DNA of 64,000 nt from Kosakonia sacchari (GCA_900109485.1 FOAY01000019.1:1-64000), one strand, 5' to 3'; positions 30,780 through 41,660 are shown, counted from the stretch's first letter. Numbers and translations are program-made. The notes: generated by a model from the letters alone, not told the origin.

Positions 30780-31520
30780 ATGACGGACAAGACGGCAGCG
30801 CCGCTGTATGACCTGCGCGGTCTGAAACTCATCGGCTGGCGCGATATGCAGCACGCGCTGGATTACCTCTATGCTGACGGCGAAATCAAACGCGGCACGC
30901 TGGTCGCGATGAACGCCGAAAAACTGCTGACTGTGGAAGACGATCCCGTAGTGCGTGCGCTGATCGAGGCGGCAGAGTTTAAATATGCTGACGGCATCAG
31001 CGTGGTTCGCTCTCTGCGCAAGAAATTTCCGCAGGCGCAGGTCTCACGCGTTGCCGGTGCCGATCTCTGGGAACATTTGATGATGCGTGCCGGGCAGTCA
31101 GGTACGCCTGTGTTTCTGGTGGGGGGAAAACCGGAGGTGCTGGCGCAAACCGAGCAGAAACTGCGTGCGCAGTGGCAGGTCAATATCGTGGGTAGCCAGG
31201 ATGGTTATTTTACGGCGGATCAGCGTGAGGCGCTGTTTGCGCGTATCCGGGACAGCGGTGCGAAAATTGTCACCGTTGCCATGGGATCGCCACGGCAGGA
31301 GATTTTTATGCGTGACTGCCGCGCTGTTTACGCCGATGCCTTGTTTATGGGCGTTGGCGGGACGTATGACGTCTTTACCGGACATGTAAAGCGCGCGCCG
31401 AGGATCTGGCAGCAACTGGGGCTGGAGTGGCTCTATCGGTTGCTTTCACAGCCGACGCGGCTCAAACGCCAGCTCCGCTTACTGCGTTACTTACGCTGGC
31501 ATTACAGCGGAAAACTCTGA
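30780..31520 (+). CDS. wecG: UDP-N-acetyl-D-mannosaminuronic acid transferase
   Basis: Encodes 246 residues of glycosyltransferase family 26 (WecG/TagA/CpsF), which transfer ManNAcA to lipid I to form ECA lipid II. Conserved blocks are [27 protein letters not shown] and [12 protein letters not shown] with [17 protein letters not shown]. Same length as E. coli. AAAAAGGAATAAC precedes the ATG. Last gene of the ECA operon. Confidence 0.96.
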   Translation: MTDKTAAPLYDLRGLKLIGWRDMQHALDYLYADGEIKRGTLVAMNAEKLLTVEDDPVVRALIEAAEFKYADGISVVRSLRKKFPQAQVSRVAGADLWEHLMMRAGQSGTPVFLVGGKPEVLAQTEQKLRAQWQVNIVGSQDGYFTADQREALFARIRDSGAKIVTVAMGSPRQEIFMRDCRAVYADALFMGVGGTYDVFTGHVKRAPRIWQQLGLEWLYRLLSQPTRLKRQLRLLRYLRWHYSGKL

Positions 31521-31528
31521 GCTCATCA

Positions 31529-31557
31529 GGCAGCGTTTCACGCTGCCGCTTTCCTTC
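31529..31557 (+). terminator. Probable terminator of the ECA operon
   Basis: ggcagcg (31529-31535) pairs with cgctgcc (31541-31547) around tttca, followed by gctttcctt. The T tract is interrupted, so strength is uncertain. Confidence 0.6.
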
Positions 31558-31701
31558 CATCTGCTGTTTTATTGTGCATCGGGTCGATTTTTCTTATACA
31601 TCGTTTGCCATTTCCCGCAATTTAAGAAACCATTCGCTCACTCATTTGCAGTGCCACGGCGTTTTTGCGCCAGCCATTTCCGGGCCGGTGCAGCATGGCC
31701 T

Positions 31702-31777
31702 GTTATGAGCTGAGGAAAAACTCATAACAATAACCCGCGGAGCGGGTAAGAAAAGAAGCAAACACAACAGAGGATTT
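31702..31777 (+). promoter_or_regulatory. yifK 5' leader with two hairpins and a GcvB-type CA-rich site
   Basis: gttatgag (31702-31709) pairs with ctcataac (31721-31728), and acccgc pairs with gcgggt at 31733-31747. The stretch acacaacag at 31762-31770, just before the Shine-Dalgarno aggat, is the CA-rich type of site paired by the sRNA GcvB; yifK is a GcvB target in Salmonella and E. coli. Pairing here is inferred. Confidence 0.55.
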
Positions 31778-33163
31778 ATGGCTGAAAATAAACCGGAGCT
31801 TCAGCGCGGTCTGGAGTCTCGTCACATCGAATTAATCGCCCTGGGCGGCACCATTGGCGTGGGGCTGTTTATGGGTGCCGCCAGTACGCTGAAGTGGGCG
31901 GGCCCATCGGTATTGCTGGCGTATATCATCGCGGGTCTTTTCGTCTTTTTTATCATGCGCTCAATGGGCGAGATGCTGTTTCTTGAGCCGGTAGCCGGTT
32001 CCTTTGCCGTCTACGCGCATCGTTATATGAGCCCCTTCTTTGGCTATCTGACGGCCTGGTCCTACTGGTTTATGTGGATGGCCGTGGGGATCTCGGAAAT
32101 CACCGCCATTGGCGTTTATGTCCAGTTCTGGTTCCCCGACCTTGCTCAATGGATCCCCGCGCTGATTGCGGTTGCGCTGGTGGCACTGGCCAACCTTGCG
32201 GCCGTGCGCCTTTATGGTGAAATTGAATTCTGGTTTGCCATGATTAAAGTCACCACCATCATCGTGATGATTATTGTTGGCCTGGGCGTGATTTTCTTTG
32301 GCTTTGGCAACGGCGGTCATTCGATTGGCTTTGGCAATCTGACCGAACATGGCGGCTTCTTTGCCGGTGGCTGGAAAGGCTTCTTAACCGCGCTCTGTAT
32401 TGTGGTCGCCTCTTACCAGGGCGTTGAGCTTATCGGTATTACTGCCGGTGAAGCCAAAAACCCGCAGGTAACGCTGCGTAGCGCGGTCAGCAAGGTGCTG
32501 TGGCGTATCCTGATTTTCTATGTGGGCGCCATCTTCGTTATCGTCACCATCTTCCCGTGGAATGAAATCGGCACCAACGGCAGCCCGTTTGTGCTGACAT
32601 TTGCCAAAATCGGTATTGCCGCAGCGGCAGGTATCATCAACTTTGTGGTACTGACGGCTGCGCTCTCGGGTTGTAACAGCGGCATGTACAGTTGCGGTCG
32701 TATGCTTTACGCGCTGGCGAAGAACCGCCAGTTACCGTCTGCGGTAGCGAAAGTGTCGAAAAGCGGCGTTCCGGCAGCGGGCGTGACCATCTCTATTATT
32801 ATTCTGCTGATCGGTTCGTGCCTGAACTACATTATTCCTAACCCGCAGCGCGTGTTTGTGTATGTCTATAGCGCCAGCGTATTGCCGGGTATGGTGCCGT
32901 GGTTCGTGATTCTGATTAGCCAGATGCGTTTCCGTAAAGCGCACAAAGCGGCGATTGCCACGCATCCGTTCCGCTCGATGCTGTTCCCGTGGGCGAACTG
33001 GCTGACCATGGCGTTCCTGGTGTGCGTGTTGATCGGTATGGGATTCAATGACGATACCCGTATGTCGCTGTTTGTCGGCATTATCTTCCTTGCCGCCGTA
33101 ACCCTGGCGTATAAGGTATTTGGCCTCAATAGACATGCAGTTACGCATCAGGTGAGTGAATAA
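31778..33163 (+). CDS. yifK: Threonine/serine proton symporter YifK (ThrP), APC family
   Basis: Encodes 461 residues with about twelve transmembrane segments, an amino acid permease of the APC superfamily starting [20 protein letters not shown]. The conserved [17 protein letters not shown] lies in TM1 (substrate site). E. coli ThrP transports threonine and serine and is under Lrp and GcvB control. It lies between wecG and a tRNA operon as in E. coli. Confidence 0.95.
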   Translation: MAENKPELQRGLESRHIELIALGGTIGVGLFMGAASTLKWAGPSVLLAYIIAGLFVFFIMRSMGEMLFLEPVAGSFAVYAHRYMSPFFGYLTAWSYWFMWMAVGISEITAIGVYVQFWFPDLAQWIPALIAVALVALANLAAVRLYGEIEFWFAMIKVTTIIVMIIVGLGVIFFGFGNGGHSIGFGNLTEHGGFFAGGWKGFLTALCIVVASYQGVELIGITAGEAKNPQVTLRSAVSKVLWRILIFYVGAIFVIVTIFPWNEIGTNGSPFVLTFAKIGIAAAAGIINFVVLTAALSGCNSGMYSCGRMLYALAKNRQLPSAVAKVSKSGVPAAGVTISIIILLIGSCLNYIIPNPQRVFVYVYSASVLPGMVPWFVILISQMRFRKAHKAAIATHPFRSMLFPWANWLTMAFLVCVLIGMGFNDDTRMSLFVGIIFLAAVTLAYKVFGLNRHAVTHQVSE

Positions 33164-33215
33164 GAGGCAAAATGCGCAAAGCATAACCAAACGCGCATTT
33201 TCTTAAAAAAAGCAC

Positions 33216-33244
33216 TAGACAGCCGCGCCCGAAGTCCGTACTAT
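33216..33244 (+). promoter_or_regulatory. Promoter of the argX-hisR-leuT-proM tRNA operon
   Basis: TAGACA at 33216-33221, a 17-base spacer and TACTAT at 33239-33244. A GC-rich discriminator (ccacccccgc) follows, the mark of a stringently controlled stable-RNA promoter. Confidence 0.8.
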
Positions 33245-33265
33245 CCACCCCCGCAACGGCGCTAC

Positions 33266-33342
<77 letters not shown>

Positions 33343-33410
33343 TTTAAACCCGGCGCTTGAGCTGCGGTGGTTCGTGATTCGTCACGATACCGCGTGAAAA
33401 GATTTACAGT

Positions 33411-33487
33411 GGTGGCTATAGCTCAGTTGGTAGAGCCCTGGATTGTGATTCCAGTTGTCGTGGGTTCGAGTCCCATTAGCCACCCCA
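33411..33487 (+). tRNA. hisR: tRNA-His (GTG)
   Basis: 77 bases including the extra G at -1 that is the histidine identity element, opposite C73. Anticodon loop ttgtgat carries GTG. The CCA end is encoded. Confidence 0.97.
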
Positions 33488-33515
33488 TTATTTAGCAGTA
33501 CAAGTTTCGTGGAAT

Positions 33516-33602
33516 GCGAAGGTGGCGGAATTGGTAGACGCGCTAGCTTCAGGTGTTAGTGTCCTTACGGACGTGGGGGTTCAAGTCCCCCCCCTCGCAC
33601 CA
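33516..33602 (+). tRNA. leuT: tRNA-Leu (CAG)
   Basis: 87 bases, a class II tRNA with a long variable arm (tgtccttacggacgt region) and anticodon CAG in cttcagg. The CCA end is encoded. Confidence 0.97.
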
Positions 33603-33641
33603 CAACTTAAATTGAACAAAAAATTCAAAAAGCAGTAAAAA

Positions 33642-33718
33642 CGGCGAGTAGCGCAGCTTGGTAGCGCAACTGGTTTGGGACCAGTGGGTCGGAGGTTCGA
33701 ATCCTCTCTCGCCGACCA
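33642..33718 (+). tRNA. proM: tRNA-Pro (TGG)
   Basis: 77 bases with acceptor stem cggcgag/ctcgccg, anticodon TGG in the loop tttggga, and an encoded CCA. Last gene of the tRNA operon. Confidence 0.97.
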
Positions 33719-33724
33719 ATTTTG

Positions 33725-33748
33725 AACCCCGCGAAAGCGGGGTTTTTT
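33725..33748 (+). terminator. tRNA operon terminator
   Basis: A perfect 8-bp stem aaccccgc/gcggggtt with the stable gaaa tetraloop, followed by a T run. Confidence 0.92.
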
Positions 33749-33784
33749 GTTTTCTGCTCTCCCTGAATCTCCGCTTTTTCTGCC

Positions 33785-33897
33785 TGTTGTTCATCAACGA
33801 CAACCCCTTTTCGTACTGTCGCCTGCGGGAGACATCTAATCTATTGAATTCAAATGAATAATATAATTCACCCGGTAAATGTCGTTCTGCGGCGACA
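33785..33897 (+). promoter_or_regulatory. GlrR-type activator sites upstream of glmZ
   Basis: Two perfect TGTC-N10-GACA sites stand at 33817-33834 and 33880-33897. A third with one mismatch (TGTT-N10-GACA) is at 33785-33802. TGTC-N10-GACA is the binding motif of GlrR, the sigma-54 activator of glmY and, in some enterobacteria, glmZ. The sites lie about 130-245 bases upstream of the glmZ start, fitting enhancer-type binding. Confidence 0.75.
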
Positions 33898-34002
33898 AAT
33901 TGTGACGACGATCGCGGTGAAGAGGCGGCAGGATGCCCGGAGAGGGTTGAATTTATTGGGTTATTAAAAGTTTGCGCTGCGTTCCATTTGGGAGTGCAAA
34001 CC

Positions 34003-34025
34003 TGGCATGATACGTGCAATAATAT
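34003..34025 (+). promoter_or_regulatory. Overlapping sigma-54 and sigma-70 promoter of glmZ
   Basis: TGGCATGATACGTGCA at 34003-34018 has the GG and GC dinucleotides ten bases apart, as required for sigma-54; GC is 13-14 bases before the expected start at 34030. TAATAT at 34020-34025 fits a sigma-70 -10 for the same start, without a good -35. Confidence 0.7.
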
Positions 34026-34029
34026 TCAT

Positions 34030-34235
34030 GTAGATGCTCATTCCATCTCTTATGCTCGCCTTCTGGCTTCATAAACTCAGGAATGATGCAGAGCCGTTTA
34101 CGGTGCTTATCGTCCACTGACAGATGTCGCTTCGGCCTCATCAAACACCATGGACATAACGTTGAGTGAAGCACCCATTAGTTGTCAAAGACCTGTTTTA
34201 ACGCCTGCCTGAGCTTTCCGGCAGGCGTTTTTTTT
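34030..34235 (+). ncRNA. glmZ: Small regulatory RNA GlmZ
   Basis: The sequence starts gtagatgctcattccatct and matches E. coli GlmZ nearly throughout, including gcagagccgtttacggtgct, the ccactgacagatgtcgctt stem, and the functional stretch aacgttgagtgaagcaccc. It ends in the terminator acgcctgcc (34201-34209)/ggcaggcgt (34220-34228) plus a run of eight or more T. GlmZ with Hfq activates glmS translation when glucosamine-6-phosphate is low and is cleaved by RNase E with RapZ. The terminator loop differs from E. coli. As in E. coli it lies next to hemY (convergent), but aslA and aslB are missing on the other side. Confidence 0.93.
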
Positions 34236-34244
34236 GGCTGGCCG

Positions 34245-35441
34245 TCAGGCCGGAGGGTTATTTTGCAGCGTCAGCAGCAGGCCATCACGGCGCATGAGTG
34301 CGGCCTCTTCTGGCTGATGCATGCGATCGAGACAATCTGCCAGCCAGGCGTAGTCGAACGCATCCGGACGCTGTTTCAGCGCTGCGCGGAAGGCCACGCT
34401 TGCTTCCTGCCATTCGCCATGTTTCAGCAGCGACTGACCCAGCGTACTCCACAGCAGCGGGCGATCGCCCTGCGTTTTAATTTGCTGGCGCAGAATTTTT
34501 TCGATCTGCTCCGGATTGTTGGTTTTCAGCCGCGGGATCACCATTACCAGACGATCGTCATACTGGCGTTTCAGGCCATCAAGAATAATGTCCTGTGCAG
34601 TATCGTGATCGTCGCACTCAATCAAGTGCTCGGCGATAGCCACCTGTAACGTTACCTGCTGACGGGTTTTACGGCTCTGGTTTTTCCACCAGCTTTTCAG
34701 ACCTTCGCTGCCCTGATCCGCGCGCGCCTGATCCATCATGCCAATCCACGCCTGCTGTTGCAGCGCATCGCGATGATCGTCGTCGCCGACATCGGCTTTC
34801 GCCATTGAAGGGATGATATCCAGCAGGGAAGTCCATGCGCCGGTGCGAATATAGGCCTGTTCAGCCAGGCGCAGCACTTCCGGATGACGCGGAGTGATCT
34901 CCAGCAATTTATCCACGCCATGACGGGCTGCATGATTCTCGTTGCGCGCCAGTTGCAGACGTACCCGGGTGATTTCCACCGGGATGGGATCGTTTTCCGC
35001 CAGCTCTGCCGCGCGCTCCAGATGCTGGTTGGCGCGGGCTTCATCACCGCGTTGCTGCGCCGCTTCGGCCGCCAGCAGGTAATTCACCACGGGCTGCTCG
35101 GCGTGATCGGCATTTTTTGTCATCAACTTTTCAACTTGCTGATAGTCGCCTTCCGCCAGCTTGAGCAGCGCTTGCTCCGTTTGTTTGCGCGCGCGACGAC
35201 GCTTGCGGCCCACAAACCAGCCACGGGTATGCGCGCCAGTGCGGAAAATGCGACGCAGCACCCATTCGAGAGCAAAGATCACCACCAACGCTAGCACCAG
35301 AATGATCACTAACCCGGTGACGCTGGTTTCAATGTTGTAATTATCGGTCTGGATCAGCACATAACCCTGATGCCCGGCGAGCATGGGGCCGAGCACGATC
35401 CCGGCGATCAACAGCGCAAAGAGCAATAATACTTTCAGCAT
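34245..35441 (-). CDS. hemY: HemY, inner-membrane TPR protein
   Basis: Encodes 398 residues. Two N-terminal transmembrane segments (about residues 2-20 and 40-60) are followed by a cytoplasmic or periplasmic helical TPR-like domain. It is the fourth gene of hemCDXY. The gammaproteobacterial HemY is not the protoporphyrinogen oxidase of Bacillus with the same name; a role in haem pathway organisation has been suggested. Two bases separate it from hemX. Confidence 0.94.
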   Translation of the reverse strand: MLKVLLLFALLIAGIVLGPMLAGHQGYVLIQTDNYNIETSVTGLVIILVLALVVIFALEWVLRRIFRTGAHTRGWFVGRKRRRARKQTEQALLKLAEGDYQQVEKLMTKNADHAEQPVVNYLLAAEAAQQRGDEARANQHLERAAELAENDPIPVEITRVRLQLARNENHAARHGVDKLLEITPRHPEVLRLAEQAYIRTGAWTSLLDIIPSMAKADVGDDDHRDALQQQAWIGMMDQARADQGSEGLKSWWKNQSRKTRQQVTLQVAIAEHLIECDDHDTAQDIILDGLKRQYDDRLVMVIPRLKTNNPEQIEKILRQQIKTQGDRPLLWSTLGQSLLKHGEWQEASVAFRAALKQRPDAFDYAWLADCLDRMHQPEEAALMRRDGLLLTLQNNPPA

Positions 35442-35443
35442 GC

Positions 35444-36604
35444 TTATTCTCCCTGCGCTGCGGCCGCATTGGCCGGCGCCTGTTCAGACGTCACGGCAGG
35501 CTGCGCCAGAAGATTGCGTACGCGGGTTTGCATTAATTTTTCCAGGATCGGCTGGCTTTGCAGCGATTCCGGTAAATTCATGGCGATCGTTTGTTGGCTC
35601 AGCTTATCCACTTCCTCGAGGAAGGATTTGGTGGCCGCATCGTCGGTGTCGTAGTACGCGCGTACCCAGGTAGAAACATTATCCAGCGCCTGTTTGTAAG
35701 TCTCTTCCTGATGGCGCGGAACGGCTTGCGCGGCGACGAGCAGACGTGAACGGATGTTTTCACGCAGATAGATATCCTGATTCGGCGCGAGCAGCGGTAC
35801 TGCCGTTTCATCGCGACGGCGGATAGTGATAAAGCTGTCCATAAAGTTCTGCCAGCTTTTTTGCAGATTGACGCGCCATTCGCTGATCGAGCCGGAGAGC
35901 TCGCTGCTGTCGTCGTCCATCGGTGAATCGTCATCGTTATTATCCGCAAGACGCAGATTATCGATTTGATTCGAAAGTTGGTTCAGATTGAGGATAATGC
36001 CGTCGTAATCCACCTGCGTGATTGCCGACAGGCTGCCGATATCGTCAGTGATGGCGCGACGCGCAGTAATCAGGCTTGGATCGTTCATATCCGCCAGGCT
36101 GGCGTCGGCGCTCTTCAACAGCGCGGCAGCGGTGGTAACATCCTGATCGCTCCATAGCTTGCGGCCCGCCAGTTTCACCAGGAAATCGGCCTGCGCCAGT
36201 TGCCAGGTTTTAGCATCAGAACCAGAGATAGTCGCCACTTTCTGCTGCACTTCATCAAGCTGCTTCGCCAGTACATCGTTCTGACGTTTGGCGGCATCAA
36301 GCTGGTCTGCCTGTTGTTTAATCACGCCTTCCAGCTCTGCGCGCTGCTTATCCTGCGATTGTTGTAAGGCGATAACCTGGTTGGCGATTTCGCCATTATT
36401 ACTATGCAGTGTCGCCACTTGCTGTTTTACCCAGCCATAAAGCCCGGCACCCGATGCCAGCGCAATGGCGATGGCAATCGCGCTGAGCGCAAGGCTGGTC
36501 CTGTTAGCGCGTCTATTCTTCTCTGCTTTCTCCGGCGGCGGCGTTGCGCCGTCAGCCGCTTTGGTCTCTTCGACCACGGCGGAGGAGTTTTCTTGTTCCG
36601 TCAT
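35444..36604 (-). CDS. hemX: HemX, membrane-anchored coiled-coil protein
   Basis: Encodes 386 residues. A charged, Glu/Lys-rich cytoplasmic N-terminus (residues 1-35) and one transmembrane segment ([20 protein letters not shown]) precede a long coiled coil (about 65-135) and a periplasmic C-terminal domain. Annotated in the past as uroporphyrinogen III methyltransferase, but it lacks that fold. It lies between hemD and hemY in one operon; its function is not established. Confidence 0.93.
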   Translation of the reverse strand: MTEQENSSAVVEETKAADGATPPPEKAEKNRRANRTSLALSAIAIAIALASGAGLYGWVKQQVATLHSNNGEIANQVIALQQSQDKQRAELEGVIKQQADQLDAAKRQNDVLAKQLDEVQQKVATISGSDAKTWQLAQADFLVKLAGRKLWSDQDVTTAAALLKSADASLADMNDPSLITARRAITDDIGSLSAITQVDYDGIILNLNQLSNQIDNLRLADNNDDDSPMDDDSSELSGSISEWRVNLQKSWQNFMDSFITIRRRDETAVPLLAPNQDIYLRENIRSRLLVAAQAVPRHQEETYKQALDNVSTWVRAYYDTDDAATKSFLEEVDKLSQQTIAMNLPESLQSQPILEKLMQTRVRNLLAQPAVTSEQAPANAAAAQGE

Positions 36605-36625
36605 TATGGCTTCCCATTATGAGAG

Positions 36626-37366
36626 TTATTGTAATGCGCGAAGCAGCGCATCGTTGTCGGCATTGTCAGCGACCCGAATGTCCTGCCAGCCCAGTTCCCG
36701 GGCGAGGTGCGCCAGACGCTCGCTCGCCACAACCAGGCGACAGCGAAGTAGCCAGTTTTCCCGATACCAGGGGGGAATAAGTGAAAACAGTTGCTGCATC
36801 ATTTCGCCGCTGGTGATCACCAGTGTCGTCACGCCACGCGTATGCCAGCGCATCGCTTCTTCAGCACCGTCATAAAATATTGCACAGCGTTGATAACATT
36901 CGCAAAATTCAACTTCAGCACCGCGCGTCGCCAGCGTTTCCGCCAGCACTTCGCGCCCGCCGTTACCCCGTAAGATTAGCGCATGCTTACCCTGAACACT
37001 TTGTAATTCAGGTAATTGTAACAACACTTCACTGATTTCCCGATCGTGCGGATAGCGCACCTCAATGCCGCTGACGGTATGTAACGCCAGCGCCGTGGTG
37101 CGGCCGATAGCGAAATAGTGAGGCTGAGGGGGAAAGTGCAAACCAAGCTGCTGCAAGTGGGCGTGAGCGAATGTCACCGCATGCTGCGACAGGGCAAAAA
37201 CCATATCGTCTGCAGTTAGAGCAGCGAGACGCTCGGGTAATGAAGCGAGCTCGCGGCCTGGCGTAAATTCGATTAACGGAAAGCTCCAGGCCACCAGCCC
37301 CAGTGTGCGCAACCGGCTGACTAATTCTTCTCCGGCTGGAGATGGGCGAGTGACCAGAATGCTCAT
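36626..37366 (-). CDS. hemD: Uroporphyrinogen-III synthase
   Basis: Encodes 246 residues, two-lobed fold, closing and inverting hydroxymethylbilane to uroporphyrinogen III. Starts [19 protein letters not shown]; the family's GxxALxxxGxxV-type features and [12 protein letters not shown] are visible. The ATG overlaps the hemC stop by four bases, indicating coupling. Confidence 0.95.
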   Translation of the reverse strand: MSILVTRPSPAGEELVSRLRTLGLVAWSFPLIEFTPGRELASLPERLAALTADDMVFALSQHAVTFAHAHLQQLGLHFPPQPHYFAIGRTTALALHTVSGIEVRYPHDREISEVLLQLPELQSVQGKHALILRGNGGREVLAETLATRGAEVEFCECYQRCAIFYDGAEEAMRWHTRGVTTLVITSGEMMQQLFSLIPPWYRENWLLRCRLVVASERLAHLARELGWQDIRVADNADNDALLRALQ

Positions 37367-38304
37367 GCAGGTGCGTCTCCGTTATAAACCTCATCCAGAA
37401 TGGCGCGGGCGCCATTCGCCAGTAGCTCTTCCGCCAGCGAGATCCCCAGTTGTTCCGCATCTTCCGGTTTGCCGCGGCGTTCGCCGCGTACCTGGATGGA
37501 ACCGTCTGGCGAACCCACCAGCCCGCGCAGCCAGATCTCGCCGTTGATAAGTTCAGCATAGCTGCCAATTGGCACCTGGCATCCACCTTCAAGCCGGGTA
37601 TTCATCGCCCGCTCGGCTTTAACGCGCACGGCGGTGTCCTGGTGATTCAGCGGTTCGAGCAGCGCGCGTGTACGTGCGTCATCGAGGCGGCATTCCACAC
37701 CGACCGCGCCCTGACCAACTGCCGGTAACGAGGTTTCCGGCGGCAGCGCCATGCGTACGCGTGAAGCCAGTCCGAGGCGGTTAAGGCCTGCGACAGCGAG
37801 GATAATGGCGTCATATTCACCGTTATCCAGCTTGCTCAGGCGGGTGCCGACGTTTCCGCGCAGTGAACGGATCACCAGATCCGGACGCCGTTCCGCCAGT
37901 TGGCACTGACGGCGTAAACTGGACGTGCCAACAATGCTGCCGTGCGGCAGTTCGTCCAGCGAGGCATAACGGTTCGACACAAACGCATCGCGTGGATCGT
38001 CGCGCTCGCAAATGGTCACCAGGCCAAGCCCTTCGGGGAAATCCACCGGCACATCTTTCATTGAATGCACAGCGATATCGGCGCGGTTTTCAAGCAGTGC
38101 CAGCTCAAGTTCTTTCACAAACAACCCTTTGCCGCCCACTTTCGCCAGTGGCGTATCAAGGATCACATCGCCGCGGGTTACCATTGGCACCAGTTCTACA
38201 GTCAGCCCCGGGTGGCTCGCTTCAAGGCGTTCCTTAACGTATTGTGCTTGCCAGAGCGCAAGGGGGCTTTGCCGTGTGGCAATTCTTAAAACATTGTCTA
38301 ACAT
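37363..38304 (-). CDS. hemC: Porphobilinogen deaminase (hydroxymethylbilane synthase)
   Basis: Encodes 313 residues, which polymerise four porphobilinogens on a dipyrromethane cofactor bound to the cysteine in [10 protein letters not shown]. Active-site HSMKDVP and [11 protein letters not shown] are present. The start chosen is the ATG at 38304 ([16 protein letters not shown], as in E. coli); an ATG five codons upstream is also open. It is divergent from cyaA across about 310 bases. Confidence 0.96.
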   Translation of the reverse strand: MLDNVLRIATRQSPLALWQAQYVKERLEASHPGLTVELVPMVTRGDVILDTPLAKVGGKGLFVKELELALLENRADIAVHSMKDVPVDFPEGLGLVTICERDDPRDAFVSNRYASLDELPHGSIVGTSSLRRQCQLAERRPDLVIRSLRGNVGTRLSKLDNGEYDAIILAVAGLNRLGLASRVRMALPPETSLPAVGQGAVGVECRLDDARTRALLEPLNHQDTAVRVKAERAMNTRLEGGCQVPIGSYAELINGEIWLRGLVGSPDGSIQVRGERRGKPEDAEQLGISLAEELLANGARAILDEVYNGDAPA

Positions 38305-38500
38305 GCTTGTTACCGTCATTATCGTCCGTTGACCATCCTAACATTGTTGCATTAGGGTGTCAGTGTTCGCGGTGGATTGCCGGGGGAAGAGAAGGTTTCA
38401 TCCCGCAATACAGGCGCAGGGCGGGCCGTAATAAAGAATTTACAGAGTGTATTTAATGCTACACTGGTTTGTAGCGCATCTTTCTTTACGGTCAATGAGC

Positions 38501-38522
38501 AAGGTGTTAAATTGATCACGTT
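38501..38522. promoter_or_regulatory. CRP site in the cyaA promoter
   Basis: AAGGTGTTAAATTGATCACG followed by TT matches the CRP palindrome (TGTTA-N6-TCACG). The same site in E. coli lets CRP-cAMP repress the main cyaA promoter, a feedback loop. It lies about 94 bases upstream of the TTG start in the 311-base hemC-cyaA gap, which shows no gene. Confidence 0.85.
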
Positions 38523-38615
38523 TTAGACCATTTTTTCGTCGGTACCCCTATAAAGATAAGGGCGAAAAATGGCAACGGCGACTTTGAATTTTCTGTAAAC
38601 ATCAGGCGATATGTC

Positions 38616-41159
38616 TTGTACCTCTATATTGAGACTCTGAAACAGAGACTGGATGCCATCAATCAACTGCGTGTGGAACGCGCGCTTGCTGCCATGGGGC
38701 CTGCTTTTCAGCAGGTCTACAGTCTGCTGCCGACATTACTGCACTACCATCATCCGCTGATGCCGGGTTACCTTGAGGGTAACGTTCCACAGGGCATTTG
38801 CCTTTACACGCCTGATGAAAACCAACTTCACTATCTGAACGAACTCGAACTGCACCGTGGTTTGCCGCCGCAGGAGTCGCCAAAAGGCGAATTACCGATC
38901 ACCGGCGTTTACTCTATGGGTAGCACGTCATCCGTTGGGCAAAGCTGCTCTTCGGATCTGGACATCTGGGTATGTCATCAATCCTGGCTCGATAACGAAG
39001 AGCGGCAACTGTTGCAGCGTAAATGCAGCCTGCTGGAAAGCTGGGCCGCGTCGCTGGGCGTGGAAGTGAGTTTCTTCCTGATTGATGAAAACCGTTTCCG
39101 CCATAACGAAAGCGGCAGTCTCGGCGGCGAGGATTGCGGCTCGACGCAGCATATACTGTTGCTTGACGAATTTTACCGCACCGCCGTGCGTCTCGCCGGA
39201 AAACGTATTCTTTGGAATATGGTGCCGGGCGATGAAGAAGAGCATTACGACGACTACGTAATGACGCTTTACGCGCAGGGCGTGCTGACGCCAAATGAGT
39301 GGCTGGATCTCGGCGGCTTAAGTTCCCTTTCGGCGGAAGAGTACTTTGGCGCCAGCCTTTGGCAGCTCTATAAAAGTATCGATTCCCCGTACAAAGCCGT
39401 GTTGAAAACCCTGCTACTGGAAGCTTATTCCTGGGAATATCCCAACACGCGCCTGCTGGCGAAAGACATTAAACAGCGTCTGCATGATGGCGAGATCGTC
39501 TCCTTCGGTCTTGATCACTACTGCATGATGCTGGAACGCGTAACGCAATATCTGGTTGCCATCGAAGACACCGCCCGTCTTGATCTGGCGCGTCGATGTT
39601 TCTACTTAAAAGTGTGCGAGAAGCTCAGCCGTGAACGCGCCTGCGTTGGCTGGCGTCGAGAAGTGATCGCGCAGTTGGTAAAAGAGTGGGGCTGGGACGA
39701 TGCGCGCGTGGTCATGCTGGACAACCGCGCCAACTGGAAAATCGATCAGGTACGCGAAGCGCACAATGAGCTGCTCGACGCGATGATGCAGAGCTACCGC
39801 AATCTGATCCGTTTTGCCCGCCGTAATAATCTGAGCGTTTCTGCCAGCCCGCAGGATATCGGGGTGTTGACCCGTAAACTGTATGCCGCCTTTGAGGCGT
39901 TGCCGGGCAAAGTAACGCTGGTAAACCCGCAGATTTCACCGGATCTCTCCGAACCCAATTTAACCTTTATTCATGTTCCGCCAGGCCGCGCCAACCGCAC
40001 CGGCTGGTATCTGTACAATCGCGCGCCGAACATGGATTCCATCGTCAGCCATCAGCCGCTGGAATATAACCGCTACCTGAATAAGCTGGTGGCCTGGGCC
40101 TGGTTTAACGGGCTGCTGACCTCACGCACGCATCTGTTTATTAAAGGCAACGATGTGGTCGATCTGGCGAAGTTGCAGGAGATGGTGGCGGATGTATCGC
40201 ATCACTTCCCGCTGCGCCTGCCTGCGCCGACCCCGAAAGCGCTCTATAGTCCGTGCGAAATCCGTCATCTGGCAATTATCGTCAACCTGGAGTACGACCC
40301 GACGGCGGCGTTCCGTAACCAGGTGGTGCATTTCGACTTCCGTAAGCTTGATGTCTTCAGCTTCGGCGAGCAGCAAAACTGCCTCGTCGGTAGCGTGGAT
40401 CTGCTCTACCGCAATTCGTGGAATGAGGTGCGTACTCTGCATTTCAACGGCGAGCAGGCGATGATCGAAGCGCTGAAAACGATTCTCGGCAAAATGCATC
40501 AGGATGCGGCACCGCCGGATAGCGTTGAAGTGTTCTGCTACAGCCAGCATCTGCGCGGCCTGATTCGAACCCGCGTCCAGCAGCTGGTTTCTGAGTGTAT
40601 TGAGCTGCGTCTTTCCAGTACGCGCCAGGAAACCGGGCGCTTTAAAGCGTTGCGCGTGGCGGGCCAGACCTGGGGGCTGTTCTTTGAACGCTTGAATGTG
40701 TCGGTACAGAAGCTGGAAAACGCGATCGAGTTTTACGGTGCGATTTCGCATAACAAACTGCATGGCCTTTCCGTGCAGGTTGAAACCAATCACGTCGAAT
40801 TACCGGCGGTGGTGGATGGCTTTGCCAGCGAAGGGATTATTCAGTTCTTCTTTGAAGAGACCGGTGAAGAAGGCTTTAACATCTATATCCTGGATGAGAG
40901 CAACCGCGCGGAAGTCTATCACCACTGTGAAGGCAGCAAAGAGGAGCTGGTGCGGGATGTAAGCCGTTTCTACTCGTCATCGCATGACCGCTTCACTTAC
41001 GGTTCCAGCTTTATTAACTTCAACTTGCCGCAGTTCTATCAGATTGTGAATACGGAAGGGCGTGCGCAGGTGATCCCGTTCCGCAATCAGACAATCAGCA
41101 CCGCAACACCGGCGAATCAGGACAACGACGCGCCGCTGTTGCAGCAATATTTCTCGTAA
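38616..41159 (+). CDS. cyaA: Class I adenylate cyclase
   Basis: Encodes 847 residues (E. coli 848), making cAMP from ATP. The N-terminal half is the catalytic class I domain with [20 protein letters not shown] (nucleotidyltransferase GS...DLD) near residue 100; the C-terminal half regulates response to EIIA-Glc. The start is TTG at 38616 ([12 protein letters not shown]), the poor start codon that is known to limit cyaA expression in E. coli. Divergent from hemC; preceded by a CRP site. Confidence 0.97.
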   Translation: MYLYIETLKQRLDAINQLRVERALAAMGPAFQQVYSLLPTLLHYHHPLMPGYLEGNVPQGICLYTPDENQLHYLNELELHRGLPPQESPKGELPITGVYSMGSTSSVGQSCSSDLDIWVCHQSWLDNEERQLLQRKCSLLESWAASLGVEVSFFLIDENRFRHNESGSLGGEDCGSTQHILLLDEFYRTAVRLAGKRILWNMVPGDEEEHYDDYVMTLYAQGVLTPNEWLDLGGLSSLSAEEYFGASLWQLYKSIDSPYKAVLKTLLLEAYSWEYPNTRLLAKDIKQRLHDGEIVSFGLDHYCMMLERVTQYLVAIEDTARLDLARRCFYLKVCEKLSRERACVGWRREVIAQLVKEWGWDDARVVMLDNRANWKIDQVREAHNELLDAMMQSYRNLIRFARRNNLSVSASPQDIGVLTRKLYAAFEALPGKVTLVNPQISPDLSEPNLTFIHVPPGRANRTGWYLYNRAPNMDSIVSHQPLEYNRYLNKLVAWAWFNGLLTSRTHLFIKGNDVVDLAKLQEMVADVSHHFPLRLPAPTPKALYSPCEIRHLAIIVNLEYDPTAAFRNQVVHFDFRKLDVFSFGEQQNCLVGSVDLLYRNSWNEVRTLHFNGEQAMIEALKTILGKMHQDAAPPDSVEVFCYSQHLRGLIRTRVQQLVSECIELRLSSTRQETGRFKALRVAGQTWGLFFERLNVSVQKLENAIEFYGAISHNKLHGLSVQVETNHVELPAVVDGFASEGIIQFFFEETGEEGFNIYILDESNRAEVYHHCEGSKEELVRDVSRFYSSSHDRFTYGSSFINFNLPQFYQIVNTEGRAQVIPFRNQTISTATPANQDNDAPLLQQYFS

Positions 41160-41164
41160 TGCGT

Positions 41165-41194
41165 GCCGGATAAGGCGTTAATACGTTATCCGGC
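41165..41194. repeat. REP-like palindrome after cyaA
   Basis: gccggataa (41165-41173) pairs with ttatccggc (41186-41194). This is the common REP motif, between the convergent genes cyaA and cyaY, without a T run. Confidence 0.75.
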
Positions 41195-41202
41195 GCGTAA
41201 TA

Positions 41203-41523
41203 TTAACGAAAAGTCACCGTTTCGCCCGCTTGCTGCGTGGCGGCCTGTTCCAGCAGATCCCAGAAGGTTTCGCCGCTGCGATCGCAAACCCAGTCGTCAC
41301 CCTTCAGATCGAAATGGTAACCGCCCTGTTTGGTCGCCAGCCACACCTGGTGCAGCGGTTCCTGACGGTTAATGATAATTTTGCTGCCGTTTTCAAAGCT
41401 AATGGTTAAGACGCCGCCGTTGATTTCGCAGTCGATGTCGCTGTCGCCATCCCAGTCATCAAGGCGTTCTTCGATGGTGAGCCACAGGCTGTCGGCGAGG
41501 CGATGAAATTCACTGTCGTTCAT
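41203..41523 (-). CDS. cyaY: Frataxin-like iron-binding protein CyaY
   Basis: Encodes 106 residues, a bacterial frataxin. Its acidic N-terminal helix ([19 protein letters not shown]) is the iron-binding ridge, and [20 protein letters not shown] is the conserved sheet. It modulates Fe-S cluster assembly by IscS. Same length as in E. coli. Divergent from lptM. Confidence 0.96.
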   Translation of the reverse strand: MNDSEFHRLADSLWLTIEERLDDWDGDSDIDCEINGGVLTISFENGSKIIINRQEPLHQVWLATKQGGYHFDLKGDDWVCDRSGETFWDLLEQAATQQAGETVTFR

Positions 41524-41660
41524 TCTGCTTTCCTGTTTTTTATGATGGCAGCAGTATAACGCGAAACATTTCCCGATGCCCTAAACCAGCAAACTCTTGC
41601 TTTTGTGTCTTCTCCTGCGATGATAGAAAGCAGAAAGAATGAACTTACAGGCAACTCATA

